From an uncultured Reyranella sp. (GTDB lineage: Bacteria; Pseudomonadota; Alphaproteobacteria; Reyranellales; Reyranellaceae), in NCBI RefSeq assembly GCF_945957355.1, contig NZ_CAMFKM010000024.1, forward strand, positions 1 through 46,734: DNA of 46,734 nt, in the 5' to 3' direction. Position 1 is the stretch's first letter, and every line of letters starts with the position of its first letter. A model generated the notes under the pieces. That model saw only the letters and a list, made by a program, of their open reading frames with translations, did not search any database and had not been told where the DNA came from. This document shows positions 40,620-46,734 of the stretch, in pieces. A program made the translations under genes and the position numbers.

Positions 40620-41396
40620 ATGTCGTCCTTCTACGGCGTCGAGCTGAAGTCGCGGCTGCTGCTGGGCACCTCGCGCTATCCCTCGCCGGCGGTCCTCGAA
40701 CGCGCGGTCAAGGCGTCGGGTGCGGAAGTGGTGACCGTCTCCCTGCGGCGCGAGAGCGGCGCGGGGCGGGCCGGCCAGAGCTTCTGGTCGCTCATCCAGT
40801 CGATGGGCGTGCGCGTGCTGCCCAACACGGCCGGCTGCCATTCGGTGAAGGAGGCGGTGACGACCGCGCACATGGCGCGCGAGCTGTTCGACACACCGTG
40901 GATCAAGCTCGAGGTGATCGGCGAGGCCGACACCTTGCAGCCCGACGTGTTCGGTCTCGTGGAAGCCGCGCGCATCCTCTCCGAGGACGGGTTCGAGGTG
41001 TTTCCCTACACGACCGAGGATCTCGTGGTTGCCGAGCGGCTGGTCGAGGCGGGCTGCAGGGTGCTGATGCCGTGGGGCGCGCCGATCGGTTCGGCGCGCG
41101 GCCTGAACAACGTCTATGGCCTGCGCTCGATGCGCGCGCACTTCCCCGACATCCCGCTGGTGGTCGATGCCGGACTGGGCGTGCCCTCACACGCGGCCGC
41201 CGCGATGGAGCTGGGTTACGACGCGGTGCTGCTCAATACGGCGGTGGCCGAAGCCGGCGATCCGGTCGAGATGGCGCGTGCCTTCGCGCTCGGTGTCGAA
41301 GCCGGTCGTGCCGCCTATCTTGCGCGGCCGATGGAGCCGCGTGACATGGCCGTGCCGTCGACGCCGGTGATCGGCAAGGCCGCGCTTGGAGACTAG
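40620..41396 (+). CDS. thiG: Thiazole synthase ThiG
   Basis: ThiG joins DXP, the ThiS thiocarboxylate and the glycine imine to the thiazole phosphate. The 258-residue TIM-barrel protein begins SSFYGVELKSRLLLGTSRYPS, has PNTAGCHSVKEAV near 68-80 and the Schiff-base lysine Lys96 in PWIKLEVIGEADTL, followed by VLMPWGAPIGSARGL near 163 and PLVVDAGLGVPSHAAAAMELG near 180-200. The ATG at 40620 follows GGAGGG by six bases and comes two bases after the thiS stop. The next gene begins five bases after its stop. Confidence 0.95.
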   Translation: MSSFYGVELKSRLLLGTSRYPSPAVLERAVKASGAEVVTVSLRRESGAGRAGQSFWSLIQSMGVRVLPNTAGCHSVKEAVTTAHMARELFDTPWIKLEVIGEADTLQPDVFGLVEAARILSEDGFEVFPYTTEDLVVAERLVEAGCRVLMPWGAPIGSARGLNNVYGLRSMRAHFPDIPLVVDAGLGVPSHAAAAMELGYDAVLLNTAVAEAGDPVEMARAFALGVEAGRAAYLARPMEPRDMAVPSTPVIGKAALGD

Positions 41397-41400
41397 AGAG

Positions 41401-42000
41401 ATGCTGGATCCGTTTTATCCCGTGGTGCCCGATTCGAGCTGGGTGCTGAAGCTGGTGCCCATCGGCACGAAGCTCATCCAGTTGCGCATCAAGGACCAGC
41501 CCGAGGCCGAGATCCGCCGTCAGGTGCGCGAGGCCAAAGCCGTCTGCGAACAACATGGCGCCGACCTGGTCGTGAACGATTACTGGCAGGTCGCGATCGA
41601 CGAAGGCTGTTCGTGGGTCCACCTCGGCCAGGAAGACCTGGTCGATGCCGACGTGAAGGCGGTGCGCCGCGCCGGCCTCAGGATCGGCATCAGCACGCAC
41701 GACCATGCCGAGCTCGACAAGGGCATGGCCATCGATCCCGATTATGTCGCACTTGGCCCGATCTGGCCGACCAAGCTGAAGCAGATGCCGTGGGCGCCGC
41801 AGGGCACCGAGCGTCTTGCCGAATGGAAGAAGCTGATCGGCGACCGGCCGCTGGTCGCCATCGGTGGTCTCACCCTCGAGCGCGCGTTGCTCTGTCTGAA
41901 GTCGGGCGCCGACATTGCCTCGGTCGTGGGCGACATCGTGAACCATGCCAATCCGATGGGTCAGGTCAGGGCCTGGATCGAAGCGACGAGAAGGTCATGA
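41401..42000 (+). CDS. thiE: Thiamin phosphate synthase-type protein ThiE
   Basis: ThiE condenses HMP-PP and thiazole phosphate to thiamin phosphate. The 199-residue TIM-barrel protein has LVPIGTKLIQLRIKDQPE near 17-34 (QLR.K), LVVNDYWQVAIDEGCSWVHLGQEDL near 53-77, GISTHDHAELDKG, YVALGPIWPTKLK near 112, VAIGGLTLERA near 150 and VVGDI. These match the TMP_TENI family; the lineage tends to have ThiE forms with this wide substrate pocket wording, so a TenI-like role is possible but less likely in the operon. The ATG at 41401 (AGAGAG upstream) is used; an in-frame TTG 15 bases upstream is rejected. Its stop overlaps the next start as ATGA. Confidence 0.88.
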   Translation: MLDPFYPVVPDSSWVLKLVPIGTKLIQLRIKDQPEAEIRRQVREAKAVCEQHGADLVVNDYWQVAIDEGCSWVHLGQEDLVDADVKAVRRAGLRIGISTHDHAELDKGMAIDPDYVALGPIWPTKLKQMPWAPQGTERLAEWKKLIGDRPLVAIGGLTLERALLCLKSGADIASVVGDIVNHANPMGQVRAWIEATRRS

Positions 42001-42956
42001 CCGACCGCTACGCCCGCCAGGCCGTGCTGCCCGAGATCGGCGACGCGGGGCAGTCGCGCCTCGCCGCCGCCTCGGTGCTGGTGGTCGGCGCCGGCGGTCT
42101 CGGCTGCCCGGTGCTGCAGTATCTCAGCGGTGCCGGTGTCGGGCGGCTCACGATCGTCGATCACGACACGGTCGAGGAGACGAACCTGCATCGCCAGCCG
42201 CTCTACGGCATGCCGGACATCGGCAAGCTCAAGGTCGAGGCCGCGAAGGCGACGCTGCAGCGCTTCAATCCGCATGTTCGCATCGACACGGTCGCCGAGC
42301 GGCTCACGCCGCAGAATGCGGCGCAGCTCGTTGCGGCCGCCGACATCGTCGTCGATGCCGCTGACAGCTTTGCCGTGACCTACATGCTGAGCGACGCCTG
42401 CCAGGCCGTCGCCAAGCCGCTGGTCAGTGCCTCGGTGATCGGCATGACCGGCTATGCCGGCGTCTTCTGCGGCGGCGGTGCCAGCTATCGCGCCGTGTTT
42501 CCCGAGGTGTCCGTCGATGGCGGAACCTGCGCCACGGTGGGCGTGATCGGCACCGCGGTGGCGACGATGGGCAGCCTGCAGGCGCACCTCACGCTGCATT
42601 ACCTGCTCCGCCTCGAGCCTTCGGTGCTGGGCCGGGTCGTCACCTTCGACGCAAGGCGCGTCGGCTTCGGCGGCTTCGACTTCACCGGCAGTCCCGAACC
42701 CGAGGAACGGGTGGCGTTCATCGCGCCCGATCAGGTGCGATCCGACGACATCGTGGTCGACCTGCGCGGCCTCGACGAGGCGCCGGTCTCGCCCTTCGCC
42801 GGTGCGCGGCGGCTGGTCGTCGACACGATCGACGAGCTGGGCACGCCCGACGGCCGGGTCGTGCTGGCCTGCCGCAGCGGCCAGCGGGCGCTGATGGCGG
42901 CCGATCGGCTGCGCGAGCGGGGTGTCACAAATCTTGCGCTGGTGGCCTTGGGCTAG
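41997..42956 (+). CDS. ThiF/MoeB-type adenylyltransferase fused to a rhodanese domain
   Basis: The 319-residue protein has an E1-like domain (residues 1-235): GAGGLGCPVL at 31-40, DHDTVEETNLHRQPLY near 55-70, IGKLKVEAAKATL and VVDAADSFAVTYMLSDAC with the active-site Asp. Cys178 in GGTCATVGVIG fits the conserved cysteine of ThiF that forms an acyl-disulfide with ThiS. The Zn-binding CxxC pairs are missing: the first place reads SYRA (163-166) and the second near 220 has none. A C-terminal rhodanese domain (about 235-319) has its active-site loop CRSGQR at Cys292. Position after thiE suggests it activates ThiS, perhaps also MoaD. The frame upstream overlaps thiE and is rejected. Confidence 0.87.
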   Translation: MTDRYARQAVLPEIGDAGQSRLAAASVLVVGAGGLGCPVLQYLSGAGVGRLTIVDHDTVEETNLHRQPLYGMPDIGKLKVEAAKATLQRFNPHVRIDTVAERLTPQNAAQLVAAADIVVDAADSFAVTYMLSDACQAVAKPLVSASVIGMTGYAGVFCGGGASYRAVFPEVSVDGGTCATVGVIGTAVATMGSLQAHLTLHYLLRLEPSVLGRVVTFDARRVGFGGFDFTGSPEPEERVAFIAPDQVRSDDIVVDLRGLDEAPVSPFAGARRLVVDTIDELGTPDGRVVLACRSGQRALMAADRLRERGVTNLALVALG

Positions 42957-42993
42957 AGAAGCCAAAGTGGCTCCGCACCAGAGGAGCTCCGGC

Positions 42994-44694
42994 GTGGCCA
43001 ATTCCGTTCCACCGACGATGGAAGAGACCCGCCGCCATCAGATGTATCCCGTGCTGACGGCGGCCGAGCTGAAGCGCATCGAACGCTTCGGCAGCAAGCA
43101 GCATTTCAAGGCTGGCGAGTTGCTGGCACGGACCGGCGATGACAGTCCGGGCATGTCGGTGATCCTGTCCGGCAGCATCGCCATCCTCGGCCATGACGGG
43201 CTGGGTCATGTCTCTCCCATCGTCGAAATGGGACCGGGCGATTTCGCGGCCGAGCTGGCTGAGCTCTCGGGCCAGCCGGCGATGGTCGACGTCCGGGCCG
43301 AGGAGGAGGTCGAGGCCCTGATCGTGCCGCACGACCGGCTGCGCGCCCTGATGGTCGCCGAGGCCGAACTCGGCGAGCGCATCATGCGGGCGCTGATTCT
43401 GCGCCGCGTCCGCCTCATCGAGGTCAATCTGGTCGGGCCGATCCTGGTCGGCGAGCTCACCCAGCCGGGCATGATCCGCCTGCAGGGCTTCCTGACGCGC
43501 AACGGACAACCGCATACCATCCTCGATCCCGAGAACGATCCCGACGCGGCGAAGATGATCGAGCGCCTGTCGCCCGACGCCGACGATTATCCGCTGGTCG
43601 TCTGTCCCGACGGCACGATCCTGCGCAATCCCAGCGACCAGGAGCTGGCGCTCTGCATCGGCCTGCTGCAGGAAAGTGCCGAGCCGAGGATCTACGACAT
43701 CGCGATCGTGGGCTCGGGCCCCGCGGGTCTCTCCACGGCCGTCTATGCCGCCTCGGAAGGCCTGTCGGTGCTGGTCGTGGAAACCCGCGCCTTCGGCGGC
43801 CAGGCCGGCGCCAGCGCCCGCATCGAGAACTATCTCGGCTTCCCGACCGGCATCTCGGGCCAGGCGCTGACCGCGCGGGCCTTCGTGCAGGCGCAGAAGT
43901 TCGGCGCGCAGTTCGTCATCCCGCTCGAAGTGGCGCGGCTCGACTGCGGCGGCGGCCTCGAGCGGCCGATGACCTTGGAAATGACCGACGGCTGGAAGGT
44001 GCAGGCGAAGACCGTCGTGATCGCCTCGGGCGCACGCTACCGCAAGTTGTCGCTGCCCAACCTCGATCACTTCCTCAATCGCGGCCTCTGGTACTGGGCC
44101 TCGCCCATCGAGGCCAAGCTTTGCTCGAACGCCGAGGTGGTCATCGTCGGCGGCGGCAATTCGGCGGGGCAGGCGGCGGTGTTCCTGTCGGGCCATGCCG
44201 CGAAGGTCTGGATCCTGGTCCGCGGCCCCGGTCTCGCCGAGACCATGTCGCGCTACCTGATCGATCGCATCGCGGCGGCGCCGAATGTCGAAGTGCTGGC
44301 AGAAACCGAGATCGTCGAGTTGGTCGGTTCCGAGCAGAGCGGTTTGAGCGGCGTGAAGTGGCGGCATCGTCCCAGCGGCGCCGACACGCATCGGCCGATC
44401 CGCCACGTCTTCCAGTTCCTGGGCGCCGAGCCTTCGACGGAATGGATGAAAGACTGCGGCATCGACGTCGACCGCACCGGCTTTATCCGCACCGGCGCCG
44501 ACGTCGAGGCGCCGTGCCCGGAGCGTCCGCCGCTCGCCTACGAGACCAACGTACAGGGCGTCTTCGCCGTGGGCGACGTGCGCTACGGTTCGGTGAAGCG
44601 TGTGGGTGCTGCGATCGGCGAGGGCGCCAACGTGGTCGCCCAGATCCACGGCGTGCTGGAGGCGATGGGCGAGGTGGCTGAGAAGATAAAATAG
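42994..44694 (+). CDS. Cyclic nucleotide-binding domain / thioredoxin reductase-like flavoprotein
   Basis: The 566-residue protein fuses an N-terminal CRP-like cyclic nucleotide-binding domain (about residues 15-135: HFKAGELLARTGDDSPGMSVILSGSIAI in pieces, PGDFAAELAELSGQP), a middle segment (150-228), and an FAD/NADPH reductase like TrxB (from 235: IVGSGPAGLSTAVYAASEG, RAFGGQAGASARIENYLGFP, second Rossmann loop VIVGGGNSAGQAAVFLSG). The redox-active CxxC of TrxB is absent; its place reads WYWASPIEAKLC (residues 366-377), as in a branch known in proteobacteria. The FAD ending GVFAVGDVRYGSVKRV is present. GTG start at 42994 with GAGGAG upstream. It follows thiF after 37 bases and may be in the operon, but its reaction and electron partner are unknown. 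Confidence 0.87.
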   Translation: MANSVPPTMEETRRHQMYPVLTAAELKRIERFGSKQHFKAGELLARTGDDSPGMSVILSGSIAILGHDGLGHVSPIVEMGPGDFAAELAELSGQPAMVDVRAEEEVEALIVPHDRLRALMVAEAELGERIMRALILRRVRLIEVNLVGPILVGELTQPGMIRLQGFLTRNGQPHTILDPENDPDAAKMIERLSPDADDYPLVVCPDGTILRNPSDQELALCIGLLQESAEPRIYDIAIVGSGPAGLSTAVYAASEGLSVLVVETRAFGGQAGASARIENYLGFPTGISGQALTARAFVQAQKFGAQFVIPLEVARLDCGGGLERPMTLEMTDGWKVQAKTVVIASGARYRKLSLPNLDHFLNRGLWYWASPIEAKLCSNAEVVIVGGGNSAGQAAVFLSGHAAKVWILVRGPGLAETMSRYLIDRIAAAPNVEVLAETEIVELVGSEQSGLSGVKWRHRPSGADTHRPIRHVFQFLGAEPSTEWMKDCGIDVDRTGFIRTGADVEAPCPERPPLAYETNVQGVFAVGDVRYGSVKRVGAAIGEGANVVAQIHGVLEAMGEVAEKIK

Positions 44695-44697
44695 ATC

Positions 44698-44823
44698 CGT
44701 CGTCTCGACCGGAGCACCGAAGGTACGGAGTGGAGAGACCTTCTTTCTGCCGAAAGCCGGCTAATCGTCGAGAGAAGGTCTCTCCGCTACGCCGCGCTTT
44801 GCGCGGCTCCGGTCGAGACGACG
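44698..44823. repeat. 126-bp compound palindrome between convergent genes
   Basis: Outer arms CGTCGTCTCGACCGGAGC (44698-44715) and the exact complement (44806-44823) and inner arms GGAGAGACCTTCT (44732-44744) and complement (44773-44785) are nested; the right side also has a GCCGCGC-TTT-GCGCGGC hairpin (44791-44807). It starts three bases after the flavoprotein stop and ends four bases beyond the moaE stop. It differs from the 110-bp and 30-bp-arm families but shares the habit of filling a convergent gap. Confidence 0.88.
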
Positions 44824-44827
44824 AAGC

Positions 44828-45298
44828 TTACTTCTTCTCCCAGCGCGCGGCGGCGGCGTCGTCTTCCTCATGGGCACCGACCCACTGCTCGCCCTTCGGC
44901 GTCTCTTCCAGCTTCCAGAAGGGCGCCTTGGTCTTCAGCCAATCGACCAGGAATTCGCAGGCCTCGAAGGCGGCTTCGCGGTGTGGCGAGCCGACCGCGA
45001 CCAACACGATGCGCTCGCCCGGCTCCATCCGGCCGTAGCGGTGAACGATCAGCGTCGCTTCGAGCGGCCAGCGCCGGTTCGCCTCGGCCTCGATCTCCTG
45101 AAGCGCCGTCTCGGTCATGCCGGGATAGTGCTCTAGCGTCAGCGCATCGACCCGGTCGCGATGATAACCCTCGCGCACATGCATCTCGCGCACGAGACCG
45201 ACGAACACCGCGAGCCCGCCGATTCGCTTGTTGCCGTCGGTGAGCTGGGCCAGCTCGGCACCGACATCGAAGTCGGTTTCCTGGACGCGGACGGCCAT
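44828..45298 (-). CDS. moaE: Molybdopterin synthase catalytic subunit MoaE
   Basis: MoaE, with MoaD thiocarboxylate, inserts two sulfurs into cPMP to make molybdopterin. The 156-residue product has KRIGGLAVFVGLVRE near 24-38 and HREAAFEACEFLVDWLKTKAPFWKLEETPKGEQWV near 106-140 in pieces; Lys122 and Lys129 fit the active-site lysines 119 and 126 of E. coli with the same 7-residue spacing. A C-terminal tail EEDDAAAARWEKK is extra. The ATG at 45298 is taken; a GTG at 45310 would overlap the moaD stop. It ends the uvrC-pgsA-moaD-moaE run. Confidence 0.93.
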   Translation of the reverse strand: MAVRVQETDFDVGAELAQLTDGNKRIGGLAVFVGLVREMHVREGYHRDRVDALTLEHYPGMTETALQEIEAEANRRWPLEATLIVHRYGRMEPGERIVLVAVGSPHREAAFEACEFLVDWLKTKAPFWKLEETPKGEQWVGAHEEDDAAAARWEKK

Positions 45299-45302
45299 GA
45301 TG

Positions 45303-45554
45303 TCAGCCACCGGTGAAGGGCGGGAAGAAGGCGACTTCGCGCGCGCCCGCGAGCTTCACGTCGAAGGTCGCGGTGCGCTGGTCGACGGCGGCCCCGAAGG
45401 CGGCCCCTTCGGCCAGCGCCTCGGCGTGGCCGGGGCTGCGCGCGCGCAGCCAGACGACGAGGTCGCCCACCGTGTCGATGCCAGCCGGTGGCGTGACCTC
45501 TTCCTCAGGCACTCCGACCGTGCGTTTCATCCAGGCGAAATAGCGGATCTTCAC
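45303..45554 (-). CDS. moaD: Molybdopterin synthase sulfur carrier subunit MoaD
   Basis: This 83-residue ubiquitin-like protein starts at GTG 45554, overlapping the pgsA stop (GTGA), and reads MKIRYFAWMKRTVGVPEEEV at the N-terminus. It ends FFPPFTGG, with the Gly-Gly thiocarboxylated by a MoeB/ThiF-type enzyme; the ThiF-rhodanese protein at 41997 is a candidate activator. REVAFFPPFTGG is the typical MoaD C-terminal block. The wider open frame upstream runs through pgsA in another phase and is not used. moaE begins five bases after its stop. Confidence 0.92.
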   Translation of the reverse strand: MKIRYFAWMKRTVGVPEEEVTPPAGIDTVGDLVVWLRARSPGHAEALAEGAAFGAAVDQRTATFDVKLAGAREVAFFPPFTGG

Positions 45555-46138
45555 TTCTGGCCGCCCGCCGGCGGCGCATCTTCCGCCATGTGACGCAGGC
45601 CGGTGCGCAGATAGTCGTAGCCGGTGATGAGGGTGAGGGCGGCGGCGATCCAGATCATGACGATGCCGGCCTGGGTAACCCAGTGCGCGGCGGAGTCGCC
45701 GACCAGCAGCGCGGCGATCGCCACCATCTGCACGGCCGTCTTCCACTTGGCCAGCGCGCTGACCGGCAGGCCGACCCGCAACTCGGCCAGGAACTCGCGC
45801 AGGCCCGAAACCAGGATCTCGCGGGCCAGGATGATGAGGGCGGCCAGCACGTTGACGCCGCCCAGGGTGCCGTTGTTGACCAGCATGACCAAAGCGGCGG
45901 CGACCAGCAGCTTGTCGGCGATCGGGTCGAGGAAGCGGCCGAAGCGCGAGATCTGGTGATAGCGCCGCGCAAAATATCCGTCGAACCAGTCTGTCACCGC
46001 GGCGGCCACGAACAGCGCCATCGACAGCCACTGCGCCCAGCCGCGATCGAGCCAGAAGCACGCGACCACCAGCGGAATCGCGACGATGCGCGACAGGGTG
46101 AGCATGTTGGGAAGATTGAACAGCATCGACCCGGACAT
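45551..46138 (-). CDS. pgsA: CDP-diacylglycerol-glycerol-3-phosphate 3-phosphatidyltransferase
   Basis: PgsA makes phosphatidylglycerophosphate in the inner membrane, the precursor of phosphatidylglycerol used by Lgt. The 195-residue protein has about four to five membrane segments and the CDP-alcohol phosphatidyltransferase motif with its acidic residues in DWFDGYFARRYHQISRFGRF followed by LDPIADKLL (about residues 46-76). It starts MSGSMLFNLPNMLTLSRIVAIP, typical of PgsA. Its ATG overlaps the uvrC stop by one base (TAATG), a linkage common in alphaproteobacteria. Confidence 0.95.
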   Translation of the reverse strand: MSGSMLFNLPNMLTLSRIVAIPLVVACFWLDRGWAQWLSMALFVAAAVTDWFDGYFARRYHQISRFGRFLDPIADKLLVAAALVMLVNNGTLGGVNVLAALIILAREILVSGLREFLAELRVGLPVSALAKWKTAVQMVAIAALLVGDSAAHWVTQAGIVMIWIAAALTLITGYDYLRTGLRHMAEDAPPAGGQK

Positions 46139-46734
46139 TACCGGCCGCCCCGGAAGTGGTCATGGATTTTCTGGGCGAGTGCATCGGAGATTCCCGGCAC
46201 CGATTTGATGTCTTCCAGGGTCGCGCCCGAAACGGCACGGGCACTGCCGAAATGATTGAGCAGAGCACGCTTGCGCCCGGCGCCGATGCCCGGCACCTCG
46301 TCGAGCGCCGAGCGCGTCATGTCTGCCGCACGGCGCGTGCGGTGAGTGCCGATCGCGAAGCGATGCGCTTCGTCCCGTAGTCGTTGCAGGAAGTAGAGGA
46401 CGGGATCGCGCGGCTCGAGCGAGAAGGGCGGTTTACCGGTCATGAAGAAGCGCTCGCGGCCCGCATCGCGGTCCGGCCCCTTGGCGATGCCGACCAGAGG
46501 AATGTCCTCGAGCCCGAGTTCGGCCATCACGCCGCGAACCGCTTCGAGTTGGCCCTGGCCGCCATCGATCAGCAGAAGGTCAGGCCAGTGCTCGTCGTCG
46601 CGCTCGGGATTCTCCTTGAGCGCGCGGCCGAAGCGGCGGGTCATCACCTCGCGCATCATGGCGAAGTCATCGCCCGCGGCGCCCTCGGTCTTGATGTTGA
46701 ACTTGCGGTAGGCGTTCTTGTTGAAGCCTTCCGG
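46138..46734 (-). CDS. uvrC: Excinuclease ABC subunit C, C-terminal part, cut by window edge
   Basis: The frame is open from the last base of the window (first complete codon Pro, PEGFNKNAYRKFNIK) to TAA at 46138, 198 residues. It contains the UvrC RNase H-like endonuclease region with LLIDGGQGQLEAVRGVM and IAKGPDRDAGRERFF, then FLQRLRDEAHRFAIGTHR and the C-terminal helix-hairpin-helix pair (LDEVPGIGAGRKRALLNHFGS, LEDIKSVPGISDALAQKI), shown in part. UvrC makes both incisions in nucleotide excision repair with UvrB. The N-terminal GIY-YIG and UvrB-binding parts are outside the window. It leads into pgsA with an overlap. Confidence 0.96.
   Translation of the reverse strand, partial: PEGFNKNAYRKFNIKTEGAAGDDFAMMREVMTRRFGRALKENPERDDEHWPDLLLIDGGQGQLEAVRGVMAELGLEDIPLVGIAKGPDRDAGRERFFMTGKPPFSLEPRDPVLYFLQRLRDEAHRFAIGTHRTRRAADMTRSALDEVPGIGAGRKRALLNHFGSARAVSGATLEDIKSVPGISDALAQKIHDHFRGGR

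Noticed and set aside
42925..44649. 574-residue minus-strand frame opposite the flavoprotein
   Set aside because: Antisense shadow; the plus-strand frame has FAD and NADPH motifs and a ribosome binding site.

Overview
The window is a dense, GC-rich stretch of an alphaproteobacterial chromosome. The gene families (PhaR-type phasin, Tat-exported CmpA/NrtA-like binding protein with cyanase, UbiK, E. coli-type PurB, hydantoinase A/B, proC next to a TetR gene, thiOSGE behind a TPP riboswitch) and the style of the intergenic palindromes fit the Rhodospirillales, perhaps a Reyranella-like soil or water bacterium; that placement is inference. No rRNA, tRNA, CRISPR array, prophage or transposase gene was seen.

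Layout. 1-3831: an M81 peptidase-like gene cut by the window edge, an AidB-type acyl-CoA dehydrogenase, and divergent purB. 3878-10731 (minus): a complete peptide/nickel-type ABC importer with two tandem paralogous binding proteins, two permeases and a fused double ATPase, with strong hairpins after each binding-protein gene. 10862-15241 (minus): a lipoprotein, pgeF, a MidA-type methyltransferase, lgt and a YbjN-family gene. 15545-19313 (plus): a canonical sigma-54 promoter driving a cyanate/nitrate-type ABC transporter and cyanase, so probably a nitrogen-scavenging operon. 19503-24124 (plus): a GntR regulator, a polar amino acid ABC importer and a class IV aminotransferase-like protein. 24159-25659: an orphan secreted protein and a glutathione S-transferase.

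25816-29772 (minus): ubiK-hyuA-hyuB. 29842-33005 (plus): enoyl-CoA hydratase, proC, TetR, a phasin with probable PhaR operators, and csaA. 33168-36896 (minus): a branched-chain aminotransferase, an EnvZ/OmpR-like two-component pair and a MarR regulator; divergent from these are a GST and a second branched-chain-aminotransferase-like gene (36999-38705). 39338-44694 (plus): a TPP riboswitch followed by thiO-thiS-thiG-thiE, a ThiF/rhodanese fusion and a cyclic-nucleotide-domain/thioredoxin-reductase-like flavoprotein. 44828-46734 (minus): uvrC (partial)-pgsA-moaD-moaE.

The least explained structure lies between the genes. There are at least four kinds of long palindromic element: two 110-bp copies lying in opposite orientation, a 30-bp-arm family, an 80-bp element inside the cyanate operon, and a 126-bp element at 44.7 kb. 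Several sit exactly in gaps between convergent genes. Other points of interest are a class IV aminotransferase without the expected lysine, a ThiF-like protein without its zinc cysteines, and a thioredoxin-reductase-like protein without its redox CxxC.
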